Source of the DNA: Zizania palustris
Taxonomy: Eukaryota > Streptophyta > Magnoliopsida > Poales > Poaceae
DNA length: 64,000 bases
Direction of reading: 5' to 3'
Assembly (NCBI GenBank): GCA_019279435.1
Contig: JAAALK010000289.1
Coordinates: 11,724,342 to 11,788,341, forward strand
The position numbers and the translations under genes are program-made. The notes beneath the pieces are model-generated. The model ran no database searches. It was not told where the DNA came from and saw nothing but the letters and a program-made list of their open reading frames with translations. Positions 54,018-64,000 of this stretch are shown here, one piece after another. Positions within the stretch are counted from its first letter, which is position 1, and every line of letters starts with the position of its first letter.

Positions 54018-54669
54018 TGCCGTAAGGATGACAAATACCAAGTTCCCTCCGCAAATAAGCAAAACGTGATGCATCAAGGGGTTTGGTGAGAATGTCAGCA
54101 AGCTGGTTCTAGGTATCAACATATTGAAGTTCAATATCACCCTTCTCATTGTGATCTCTGAGAAAATGATATCTCACATCAATGTGTTTGGTTCTAGAAT
54201 GCTGAACCGGGTTGTTTGCAATGCAAATAGCACTAGTGTTATCACAAAATAGTGGAACACTCTTATAGTCTAACCTGAAATCCCGCAAGGTGGAGACCAT
54301 CCACAAAATATGTGAACAACAGCTAGCTGCAGCAACATATTCGGCCTCAACCGTAGAATGTGCAATGATAGACTGTTTGCGAGAAGACCAACAAACAAGA
54401 GAAGTACCTAGAAAATGACAAGTACCAGAGGTACTTTTCCTATCAATTCTACACCCAGCAAAATCCGCATTTGAATAACCACGAAGACACAAAGATGAAG
54501 ATGCAGAATACCAAATGCCAAATTCGAGGGTATGCTTGAGATACCTGAGAATTCGCTTTACCGCTTTGCGGTGCGAAGCTTTAGGCGAAGCCTGAAAATG
54601 AGTGCACAGACATACAACGAAGTGTATGTCTAGCCTCGTAGCAGTCAAGTAGTGGAGAAAGTCGATCAT
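54018..54669 (-). pseudogene. Family-F RNase H and pol C-terminus
   Basis: Copia RNase H blocks: YLTATRLDIHFVVCL, RILRYLKHTLEFGIWY, YSNADFAGCRIDRKSTSG, WSSRKQSIIAHSTVEAEYVA and LFCDNTSAICIANNPVQHSR. The catalytic acidic residues in ADFAG, EAEY and CDN are kept. The frame is open from 54669 to a stop at about 54109, then continues in frame to NQLADILTKPLDASRF and ends near 54018. The RNase H removes RNA from the RNA/DNA hybrid. Confidence 0.88.
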
Positions 54670-55120
54670 GCTTTGGAACTCCTTCTGAACTACGACTTAT
54701 CCATCCTCATCAGGGTCCAATGCTATCGTAGTAGCCATTGGAGTGGCGAGGGGCTTCGCATCAGCCATGTCAAATTTCTTGAGCAGGACCTTAGTGTACT
54801 TCGTCTGGTGGATGAAGGTACCTTGTTTTCTTTGCTTGATTTGCAAACCAAGGAAAAATGTGAGTTCGCCCATCATGGACATCTCAAACTCCCTGCTCAT
54901 AGCATCTGCAAACTCGGCAACCAAAGCATGAGAGGAGCCACCAAAGATGATATCGTCAACGTAAATCTGGACTAGGAGGAAATCTTTGCCATGCTTGAGA
55001 GTGAAAAGGGTTTTATCTACTGATCCCATCAAATATCCTCGCTCAAGAAGAAAAGACTTAAGTCTATCATACTAAGCCCGAGGGGCCTGCTTGAGTCTAT
55101 AAAGAGCCTTATGAAGTTAC
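54670..55120 (-). pseudogene. Family-F reverse transcriptase, N-terminal half deleted
   Basis: Only the RT second half is present: YRLKQAPRA followed by a TAG (55072-55074, from the usual TGG), YDRLKSFLLERGYLMGSVD, the catalytic YVDD at 54952-54963 (QIYVDDIIFGG) and FFLGLQIKQRKQGTFIHQ. The fingers region normally preceding KQAPRAW, plus the integrase C-terminus, are missing. The join near 55110-55125 puts integrase directly against RT, a deletion I estimate at about 1 kb or more from usual copia lengths. Confidence 0.83.
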
Positions 55121-55735
55121 CATGTTTCAGGATAAAGCACCGACATCCAAATATTTGAAGATGAGTAACTTTGGGATGTCTCTCAAAACGCAGCTCGTAT
55201 GAAGTCAAGTTCAAAATTGAGCGCAGAAAAATTCGGTTTGAGATGTAGCAAGCAGCGTTCATGGCCTTAATCCAAAACTTTCTAGGAATCTTGTGCTCAT
55301 CAAGCATCTTCATAGACATCTCAACCAAAGTGCGGTTTTTTCTCTCAACAACACCGTTCTGTTGAGGAACCCATGGAGCAGAAAATTGATATCATATGCC
55401 ATGCTCCATGCAAAAGTCAACAAAGAAACTATTTTTGAACTCAATGCCATTATCACTTCGAATGAATTTCAATGCACTAGGGAGTTTAGTAAAAAGTCTC
55501 AAAGCCAAGCTCTGAAAGTGTGAAAACACTTCATCCTTTCTGGCTAGAAAGAAGACCCAAGGGTAACGAGAGAAGTCATCGACAATGACAAGAACATACC
55601 ATTTGCCACCTAAAGAGCTAACCTAGGAAGGACCTACAGTGTCCATATGAAGAAGCTCTCCGGGTTGTTCAGTCATCACCATAGTGACTGGTGAGTGTGA
55701 GGCGGTAATCATTTTCCCATGTCGAAAGGAGTGCA
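55121..55735 (-). pseudogene. Family-F integrase core
   Basis: The copia integrase catalytic triad is visible: D in LHMDTVGPS, D in IRSDNGIEF and E in VPQQNGVVERKNRT, with KWYVLVIVDDFSRY between. A stop follows TVGPS and another follows MEHGI. The frame then continues MVEMSMKMLDEHKIPRKFW to the NRIFLRSILNLTSYEL and GCRCFILKHGN region, where the deletion to RT begins. Confidence 0.83.
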
Positions 55736-56323
55736 AACTAAATTCTTCTCAAATTTGAGCTTGGGCAATCCCCGGATCAAATTTAGGGCACTCAAATGAG
55801 CGAGCAACTCAAAGCTCATATGCCCTAGTCTCCTATGCCACTTCCAAAGCTCAGAAGTTGAATGGGCAACTAAGCAGTGAGAAAAACTAGAAGACTTAGA
55901 AAAATCAGCTCCAAAAACTCTCCCAACTCTAAAGATCTTACAAACCACAACGCCATCAGAATTGAGTACTTGCGAAGTATCGCGATGAAATCGCACTTCA
56001 AAGTCCTCATCAAGAAACTGAGATACAGAAAGCAGATTGTATCCCAAGTTTTCAACCATGGCAATATCTTTGAGAGTGCAGTTTGAGTTGATTTTTACCA
56101 CACCTTTACCTTTCACTCTACTTCTTCGGTTATTGCCGAAGGTGATTTTCTCCTTTTGCTTGGTTATGGTGAGGCTGGAGAACCATGCTGCATTTCCAGT
56201 CATATGGCGCGAACAACCGGAGTCCATGATCCACGTGCCCTCCATGCCTCGGTTTGATGCATATACAAAACGAGAGAACCTCCATCGCTTAGTGCTGGGG
56301 TGAGTGAAAATATGACGAGGCAT
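55736..56323 (-). pseudogene. Family-F protease and GAG_pre-integrase region
   Basis: The aspartic protease active site lies in GTWIMDSGCSRHMTG, followed by KITFGNNRRSRVKGKG and NLGYNLLSVSQFLDE. The pre-integrase zinc-binding block contains LWKWHRRLGHMSF. This stretch (56323 to 55709) is one open frame of 204 codons, entered from an upstream stop. Confidence 0.85.
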
Positions 56324-58493
56324 CCAACACTAAGAGATATGAGCAGTAGGCACAATAAAAGTAGACTGTCTATGCACAGGTAAAGTAGAGTGATGCAAAG
56401 TGCGAGGTATACCTACATGATGCAACCTAGACACATGACGAGATCTCCCAACCTGTTGAGGTATAGAGCCACCTACGCGTGGTCTAGCACCATATGAAAC
56501 ATGGTGAATACCACGAGGGGCAAAACCTCTCCGAGAAGCACATGGAGCCTCAAAACCAGGACGTGAGTAAAACTCAGACTCATGCATACCTAGAGATGGG
56601 TAATGCATGTCCTGGAACCTCACCGCCTAAGAACGTTGCTCATCCTTGATTCGACGATAGCAAAATCCAACCAAATGACCCACCCGTTGATAGTAAGAAC
56701 AATGAAATACTCTCCTAGGGGCACTCTTATGGGTCATAGGAACAATCCTCAAAGGCTCCTTGGGCTTCTGCTGAGGGTTTTTCTTGAGTGGAGGAAGTGA
56801 AGTTTTCTTTGGAGGCTGGGCAGTTTTCTTGGCTTTTTGTGGAGTGTCTAAGTGGGCTCTTTCTTTCTATAAGGTAGTGGGTGAGGTAAAAACAATTTTG
56901 TTCTCACTATCTGAAGGAATTCTCTCAAAACTCAATCCTAGAGCTAACCCTGCCCTATCAGCACACATCTTGGTCTTGGCCAAAAGCAAATCCATCCTAC
57001 CCTTTCCCTCAATGCATTTGTTAACCACAGAAAGAAGGTATTCATTCTCAGTCATGAGTTTTTCTACTTGCCCTCTAGCAAAACTGAGTTGGTCCTTAAG
57101 GGTGATGCATGTGGAACAAGCAAGCTGCACATCCTTAGAACACTCAGAACTCTCCAATCTAGCCTAGCCTCTAACTCTTTAACATGCTCGTCTCTCAAAT
57201 TAATGCTATCAATTAATAAAGAATAATTTGAACAAGCATCAGAAGAAATAGGTCTAGACTCCACCACCAAAAACTGCTTCTGTGTAGTCTCAAGCTCATC
57301 AATGGTTTGAGCATGCACAAAACGCAACTGAGCAAGTTCACTTATGACAACAGTGCAGGATTCACTTTCAGCATCATCAATTTTAGACTTAAGCATGGCA
57401 TAATCAGTAGAAATAGATTCTAGCCTAAGTCTAAGGTCTTTTCTATCTCTAGCAACTTGAACCAGTAACCTATCCTGACCAAGAACTACTTCATTCAGTT
57501 CATCTACTTTGATAGAAAGCTGGTCATAGGATAGTGGTACCTCAGATGAGTCAAGCTCATCGTCACTGTGAGTGTTGTCGGCCATGAAGAAAAGGCCGGT
57601 GAAATACATTGCCTTCTTCTCCTTCCTCTCCTCCTTCCTTGGAGACTCTTCCTCCTCATCAGAGCTCAACTCCTTAGCTGAGGAAGTGTCGATGTCACTA
57701 AGTGCCGTGACAAACGCTCTAGAAGCAGCCTTGGCTACCCTCTTAGCCATCCTGCCGTGCTTACCCCTCACATAGGGTTTCCTCTCCTTCTTGTGGTGTT
57801 TGGGGAGCTCACTCTCGTCTCTCCTCTTAAGCTTAGGACAATTGGCCTTTATGTGAGAAGTGCCACCACACTCAAAACAACCACCAAATCCACTTCTTCG
57901 TTGATCCCGTCTCTCATGATGAAAATGGGTGAACCTTCTGGTAATGAGAGTAAGCTCTTCATAATCCAAAGTATCCACCTGCTCTTTAGTAACAGAGACC
58001 AAGGAGGATAAGGAAAATCCACCTACTAGAACATAAGTACCAGATGAGCTTGGTTCTGTAGTGATGCCACAGCTAGAGCCAGAAACTAGTGCCAATGGTT
58101 GTGGCAAAGAGTTTCTATGCACTGCAAGAGATGCCTTGGAAATCTCTGTGGACTTCAGTTTGCTGACGAGTTCATCACAGGTCAGTGTGTCATATCCTGT
58201 GGATTCCTCAATGCTGGATATCTTTACTTCACATATGCTACGATCAAGAGCATAGAGAATCTTGATAGCCCTATCATGGTCATTGTAAGCAAGCATCCCA
58301 TTGGACCGCAAGTTACTCACTATTGCGTCAAAGCGAGAAAACATGGCATCTATAGATTCACTAGGGCCTTGCATAAACAGCTGATATTGTTGATTGTATG
58401 TGCTCTGGCGCTTAGCCTTAATATGTGTAGAGTCCTCATGAAAAATAGTGAGTGTAGCCCAGATCTCCCTAGCTGTCCTTAGGTGTTGAACCC
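56324..58493 (-). pseudogene. Family-F gag, N-terminus lost and fused to LTR
   Basis: A UBN2-type copia gag region begins at QHLRTAREIWATLTIF, with YQLFMQGPSESIDAMFSRFD and TCDELVSKLKSTEI. A CCHC knuckle CFECGGTSHIKANC is near 57870-57830. A long coiled-coil tail follows, with a frame change near 57160. A second, distal knuckle reads CSYYQRVGHLVGFC; its second cysteine is tyrosine, so it is probably dead. A TAG at 56627 interrupts. Upstream, the frame runs on into LTR sequence to a chance ATG at 58647. The true gag start, 5' UTR and PBS are deleted. Confidence 0.82.
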
Positions 58494-61400
58494 TATCAAA
58501 CACACCCTTCGGAGGTCTGGTTTGGAGGTATTTTACAGCTCCGAACACAGGCTTCGCAAAGGGTAAAAAGTCGAAGACAAGGAGACTTCGCTCACACCCA
58601 CAAACCCAAAAACACAACTCTGCAAGGATAGTGCAGGCTTCGCACACGAGGTGCCTTCGAGCAGGCTTCGCTCTTCACACTTCGTAGGAGTAAGTTTCCC
58701 TATGAGGACTTCGAGCAGATACTCCGCACTAGCAACTAGTACTAGGCTTCGTATTTCGAAGGGTAAAAACAGACTGAACAGACTGCACCCAGGACTTCGG
58801 CTGAGGAAATTAAACAGGCTTCGAGCCTGACTTCACTCAGTGTTTTGCTAGTCATCTGAGAGGACTTGCCTCCAGTTTACCTAGAGCGAGCACACACTGA
58901 AAAAATACACACACATTACATCTACAGAACACTAACACACTTCTCCAGAAAATAAACAGAGCAAAACCTCTGGCTAGAATAGAGTGAAGTGTAACACAGA
59001 GAAATCAACACATACAGTGCAAAACAGGAATACAAGTTCAAGCAATAGACAGAGAACAAAATGAAAATTTCATTGCATGAACAGGGAACACAAAAGACTC
59101 ACAGAACTGAGTACATGAGAGTGGCGGCTAGCTCTGAGAGTTCTAAAAATGGATTCTCAAAGTGTCACCTAGACCTAGCCAACCTTCATTATTTATAGGC
59201 ACTACTCAGTCATGCGAATAGACTACTTTACCCTTAGGGTTTATACTGTCTTTGTCTCAGCCAGACAAGGGGGTACATATGATAGTCTACTTTACTGGAG
59301 GCTTCTTTTGTCAGCTTCGCAGAGGAGATAGCATCAACTTTTGCAGAGTAGACACGATCAGTCTTTGCTTAGTGGAATCTTCTGAAGCCCCCTTCGCACA
59401 CGAAGTCTGCATAAGCTTCGGTGACAAGCTTCGAACCCAAAGGCCTTCACTCTACCGAAGATAGTCTTCGATATAGTGACGGTTTTGAGCTGAAGCCATC
59501 AAAGCTCTTGAGCCTTCGCACCATCACCTTCAAAGTGGACCACCACGACTTCGCAGCTACTCTTATCTCGAACTCCGTCAGTCCGTGTACCAAATCCATG
59601 CATGGCTGAAGTACCTCAAGTCAGCCACACTCCGAAGCCCCACCTTCGGAGTACCTTCGCCACCTTTCGAAGTCCCTCCATCCAAGGCCTCCGCATGAAG
59701 CATATCCATAAGCACTCCTTCGTAGTTTCTAACCATGAGCACACTCCATGTTGGAACAATTGCGTTAGTTCCAGCAGGTTTTCCTGTGGTGGTGTATGAT
59801 GTGGAGAATGAACCTCGATGGGTTCTCTCAGAGGGAGAAGGAGTTATACTGGTTCGGGCCTCCCCTAGGGGATAATAGCCCTACGTCCAGTTTGTGGTGG
59901 ATTTGGCATGGTATGCCTTAGTGTGGAGAAGAGAACTACAGGGTCTCATGGCCCCCTGGGGTGTCCCCTGGCTACAAGGGCTTGGCCCTGCTTTTATAGG
60001 CACGCAGGCCTTAAGGAAAAGACCAAGATACCCTCTACAAGCCCCTAGGCTTATAGGGGTAGACATGGAAAGAGAGCTAGCTACTGAGCAAAGTACCAGG
60101 CAACTTTACAGCTTTACAGCTTTACAGACGTGTCAGGCTGCGCCAGGCTTTGACCAGCTAAAAGATACACCGAAGGTGGGGGTTGGGAGGAAGGCTTCGG
60201 AGTGCATCCCGGAGGGGGGCTTCGAAGCGTGCTCCGGAAAGCAGCCTCCGAACGGGACTCGGCTCCCGGAGGGTGGCCTCCGAACTGGACTCCGGAGGGC
60301 GACCTCCGGACTGGACTCCGGAGGGCGACCTCCGGACCTTGCTTCCGGAGGGTGGCCTCCGGACTGGACTCCGGAGGGCGGCCTCCGGACTTGGCTCCCG
60401 GAGGGTGGCCTCCAGGCTGGACTCCGGAGGGCGGCCTCCGGACTTGGCTCCCGGAGGGTGGCCTCCGGGCTGGACTCCGGAGGGCGACCTCCGGACCTGG
60501 CTTCCGGAGGGTGGCCTCCGGACTGGACTCCGGAGGGCGGCCTCCGGACTGGACTCCGGAGGGCGGCCTCCGGACATGGCTCCCGGAGGGCGGCCTCCGG
60601 ATCTGGCTAAAGGAAGGGTGGCCTCCGGGTTGGCTTCCAGAGGGTGGCCTCCGGGCTTGGCCCCCGGAGGGTGGCCTCCGGTGCCCTGCGCCGGAGCCCG
60701 GACTGGGGGCTCCGGGCCGGACCTCCTGGTCTGAGGGCTCCGAAGTTACGGGCCCCGGAAGGCACCTTGGGACCTGGAAACAACATTTAGATAGAAAACA
60801 GGCTCCGACAGCACTGGGCTCTGGGCCGAAGGCTGTCGGGGGCTGACGTCATTTGGCCCCTGTTCAAGGGAAATATATTCCCCCAACACTCCACGAAGAC
60901 CCTTATCCGTACCATGCCTTCGATGCATCTTGACTTTCGAGACCTTCATCAGGTGTCCCTTCGAGTGCCTCCATCCGGAGCACGCTTTGAACGCCTTGCC
61001 TCAATGCTGAGGACTTAGTCAACCATACTCTGAAGTCACTCCTTCCGGAGCACCCTTCGAAGTGCCTCGCCTTCGAGGACTTTGCCTCGGGGTACTTTCA
61101 CCTGGAGCCACCCTCCACACTTTTTTCCTTCGCTTGACGCACCTTGACTTGAGGACTGACCTCGACCCCTCGCAAGCTTCGTGACTGAGCTCTCCGCTCG
61201 CCTGGCATCAAACCTCCTGCTTGACCCAGGTTCACTTGCTACGAACCGTCTGTCGCCTCCGAAGTCACCTGCGCACCACCGACAAGCAAACAAGATTTTC
61301 TAGTACCCCAAAGACTTCTCCGGTAAACAACCTTCGGTACACACTTCGGTGTAACGCCCAAAGTACCGAGCCCTTTGGTACCACCATGTCATCGTGCTCT

Positions 61401-61572
61401 GCCGGACCCCTCGGACAGACACACTCCGCTACACAGCTGCAGCCAACAAATACCGAACCCTTCGGTAAACACCTCCGAACCCCTTTGGAGGGACCCCTTC
61501 GTTTAGATGGTAAACCTTGTCAATCACTCATCGTAGACTTGAAACCAAGACACATCTCAACTTGGTTTCTCA
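58494..61572 (-). repeat. Family-F 5' LTR, split by solo LTR A and trimmed at its gag side
   Basis: 58494-59748 plus 60889-61572 match the outer 3' LTR (38884-40368) and the inner remnant. The final ~108 bp of the LTR on the gag side are missing together with the PBS. It keeps the ~395 bp (61112-61505) lost from the 3' LTR. Confidence 0.83.
59749..60888 (-). mobile_element. Family-A solo LTR
   Basis: 1140 bp, minus-strand TGTTGGGGGAATATAT to TTCCAACA, flanked by CTCCA on both sides (59744-59748 and 60889-60893). The paralogous F LTR at about 40124-40140 has the uninterrupted CACACTCCACGAAGG. The hairpin array (60265-60681) has about one unit more than the LTRs of the full element. Confidence 0.95.
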
Positions 61573-61577
61573 GTTAT

Positions 61578-61975
61578 GCGTATTAAATATCCACACACAT
61601 TTCACATTTTTACCCAATAACTTGAGTATATAAACTAATTAAGAAATATAGCCTTCTATCTCCCTGCCCTGGTCCCAGTTGTCCCAACAATGGAGGATTT
61701 AGGATTTTATCGATGGGTATGCCGCGTTAAAATTTATACAATAATTCAGTAAAAATATTTTTCTAATTGAGTGAATAATTATTAAATTTACACTGTAATT
61801 TAGTATACATATAATTATAGGACCAAAGCATACCTATGATTTCGAGGGGTTTGTTTACTATGACAGTAAGAGAAAAACAATTTTAAGGGTTTATTCATCG
61901 AACATCTAAAAACCAAATAAAAAATAAATCAAACAACCAAATACCAAAGAAAAAACACTATAACTTGTTGACACG
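61578..61975. other. Unassigned AT-rich spacer
   Basis: This lies between the right TSD of F (61573-61577) and the C-family LTR. It is AT-rich and no element or gene is recognised. Confidence 0.55.
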
Positions 61976-63319
61976 AAAATGTGTCTCCGCACTTGGGCCA
62001 GTTCGACGCTCCAAAAGTGTGCGGATACTTAGGGACAAGCCTAAGCGTAACACAACAAGGACATCACGTTCCGAGTACCCTTAACCATGGTAAGGGGGTG
62101 GAGTCGCTAGGTAATCAGATCACATAGAAACAATCCAATTAGCCGAAAGAGATATATTAAACAGGACATATCTGCAAGCCGAGCGGAGCCTAACTGATCC
62201 GAAGTGTACAGTGCAAAGGGTATCGCCAACGGGTACCATCGACGTCTGATGCGAAGGGTCCCGCCGAAGGGTGCCTTCGGCGTTTAGACTAATCCGGCCT
62301 AAGGCAGGCTCCGAACAGATCTCGATGCGACAATCACCTCCGAATAGCGGGGTTCAGTGCAAAGTCTCTAACACAATAAAATAACTTAGGCGCAATGCGT
62401 GAGTGTGACTTCGTTTGACGCGGGGTACGTGCGTGGTGAAGCCTGTAGTGAAAAAGCCTATTGCGAAGTGTACTAGCGTGAGGAACTCGGTCAAACCGAC
62501 AATAGCGTGACGGTCCGGCACGTGTAGTCGAAGTAGTACTCTCACCGAGGGGTGTTCTAGCAGCCTCCGAAACCAGTCTCTTGGCTTCGGACACCTCTGG
62601 TGAAGGGGCTCCGAGAGTGGAAACCTGCAACAGAACAGATATCAAGTACCAATTCGGCCTGGGGACCGAATTCTACTAAGTGTTGCACTAGAGAGCGAAG
62701 GTAGCAATCTGTTACGCAGATTAGTGGATACTTCACAGGCGAAGTAATAAGGCGATAGCAATCTATTACGTAGATTAACGAATACTTCACAGGCGAAGTA
62801 ACAAGGCTTACCACTATTCCAAAGTGGCCATCGGAGGGCTTCCAGGCAAACCCACGAAGATTACAGAAAAGTAAAGGTAAAAGTAATGGTACGGTTCAAA
62901 TCTAGGGCTTTGTGTTGATTTGTGTTGGGGGTTTTAATGAATCGACCTCACCCCTATATTTATAGGGGCTAGACTTCTAATCTCTAAGCCTAATCTGATA
63001 GAATTAGGCTTAACCACGCGTTGGGATAAAACTTAGCCAGAATCGGACTCAACTCTATCTCTGATTCCCTGCCCGCAGTAGGCCTTCGGCCAGGCTTGTC
63101 GAAGTCTGCTCGTCGGGCTGAAGCTTCGGCGAGGTGGGCCTCTGAAGGCCTTCAGGCCAAAGGTAGCAGGCCTGTGGAAACTTCCGAAGCCCACATCTCG
63201 ATGGGCCTTCGGCCCTGTAGGGCTTCGGCCCAATCCAGGACATGTGTATTTTCAGCCCAAATTAACAAAATTGATACTTTGATAATCTTAACCATTAATG
63301 CCATTCTCTGCTATCAGCA
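61976..63319 (-). repeat. 3' LTR of a second family-C element (minus strand)
   Basis: On the minus strand it runs TGCTGATAG (63319) to CGTGTCAACA (61976), 1344 bp, a diverged homologue of 31800-33270 without the full 55-bp block. A minus-strand TATA-like CCTATAAATATAGGGG is near 62947-62962. Confidence 0.85.
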
Positions 63320-63405
63320 CATGCCCACTGTGTTTTAGTGAACTAAGTGAACTAAAAGCATAACAGACTAAGTACGATACCTCTCGTATCGGCCTTTCGA
63401 CATTT

Positions 63406-64000
63406 TCAAGCTATTTGCCACACACTTGGGAAGTACCTTTGCAAGTACCTGCCATTCAAAGCTCTTCGAAACCGCTCTCCTTGCAGAGATTCTAACACAT
63501 ATGCATTTCTAGGAGCGATTTTGGCTATTTTGAAAGGACCTTCCCAACTAGGTGACCATTTACCAAATTTAGGGCTCTTAGTGCCTAAAGGAAAAATCGT
63601 CTTCCAAACCAAGTCACCTACTTGAAACGATTTTGGTTTAACCTTCTTATTGTAGGCTTTAGCTACTCTCCTTTTGTTCATTTCTATCGCTTCTAAAGCC
63701 CTTAACCTCTTATCGGTCACTTCTTATAGATTGTCCTTCAAAAGAGTCTCATACTCGTCGACCGATAAGCCATCTTGCTTTAGAACTCCTAAACAACCAA
63801 GATCTACTTCTATAGGTAGAACGACTTCTTGCCCATATACTAACTCATATGGACTAACTTTGGTAGCATCGTGCTTTGCAATTCTACAAGCCCATAATGC
63901 CTCAGAAAGCACTTCATGCCACCTCTTAGGGAACTCTTCGATTTTCCTCTTAATGAGTTTGATCACAGTTTTATTACTAGACTCGGACTAACCATTGGTC
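63406..64000 (-). pseudogene. Second family-C element: integrase C-terminal region, running off the window
   Basis: This is homologous to the end of the integrase at 31150-31714: IEEFPKRWHEVLSEALWACR, YELVYGQEVVLPIEVDLG, KVKPKSFQVGDLVWKTIFP, WSPSWEGPFKIAKI and YLQRYFPSVWQIA. A stop at about 63721-63723 splits it into two frames. The catalytic core lies beyond the right edge, so this element continues outside the window on the minus strand. Confidence 0.85.

Larger units (their letters stand above)
38776..61572 (-). mobile_element. Family F: Ty1/copia element (Sire-like, tentative), minus strand, with nested insertions
   Basis: The ends are TGTTGGACCG (38776) and TTGGTTTCTCA (61572). The same 5-bp flank GTTAT occurs at 38771-38775 and 61573-61577. 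From right to left: 5' LTR (58494-61572, with solo LTR A inside), gag, protease, integrase, truncated RT, RNase H, 3' region, PPT, and 3' LTR (52897-52835 plus 40368-38776, with element D inside). The order PR-IN-RT-RH is diagnostic of copia. PBS and gag start are deleted. Lineage is suggested by the UBN2-type gag with a second, distal zinc knuckle. Confidence 0.87.

Noticed and set aside
61578..61975. Possible host gene fragment between copia F and the C-family LTR
   Set aside because: AT-rich, no frame longer than background, and no recognisable protein or splice pattern.

Overview
The window reads as intergenic DNA of a large, repeat-rich plant genome, most likely a grass. The evidence is plant-type Ty3/gypsy and Ty1/copia polyproteins, a plant L1-type LINE, 'putative gypsy type transposon' (PF04195-like) antisense genes typical of grass Tat-lineage elements, and long GC-rich LTRs. 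I found no host gene, tRNA or rRNA. Almost every base belongs to a transposable element inserted in another one. All identifications are by eye from motifs and internal repeats; no database was searched. Family letters A to F are local labels.

Layout. 1-2297 is the 3' end of a LINE, a truncated family-B LTR and the B leader. It repeats 10585-12881 with three substitutions that I found, so a 10,584-bp tandem duplication appears to have its junction at 2297/2298. 2298-9557 is family A, a Tat-like element with no gag-pol that keeps only a spliced antisense gene. 9558-11569 is the LINE into which A appears to have inserted. 11570-38349 is family B, again without gag-pol, split by family C (13784-33270). 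C is itself broken between its 5' LTR and pol by a scrambled chain of family-E chromovirus-like elements on both strands around a 1000-N assembly gap (20516-21515). B ends at 38349, inside the U3 of a C-like LTR fragment (38350-38681). 38776-61572 is a minus-strand copia element (F) with TSD GTTAT. Its 3' LTR holds a complete 11.3-kb Tat element D (41532-52834) plus a truncated tandem partner (40369-41531). Its 5' LTR holds a family-A solo LTR (59749-60888, TSD CTCCA). 61976-64000 is the 3' end of a second family-C element on the minus strand.

How the parts relate. A, B and D share LTR termini (TGTTGGGGGAA), a GAGGGGCTAC polypurine tract, similar primer-binding sites and a homologous antisense gene downstream of the gag-pol position. 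D still has recognisable gag-PR-RT-RH-IN and could be a model of the autonomous partner; A and B look like deletion derivatives dependent on such a partner. All four antisense-gene copies carry the same antisense TATA box 94-139 bp before the start codon. Nearly all coding regions carry stops or frameshifts. The clearest intact reading frame is the family-E orf0 on the minus strand (23526-24338).

Order of events inferred from nesting: a C-like LTR was hit by B; B's 5' LTR was hit by the LINE and its antisense gene by C; C was hit by E elements; the LINE was hit by A, followed by the tandem duplication. In parallel, F was hit by D and by a copy of A that collapsed to a solo LTR.
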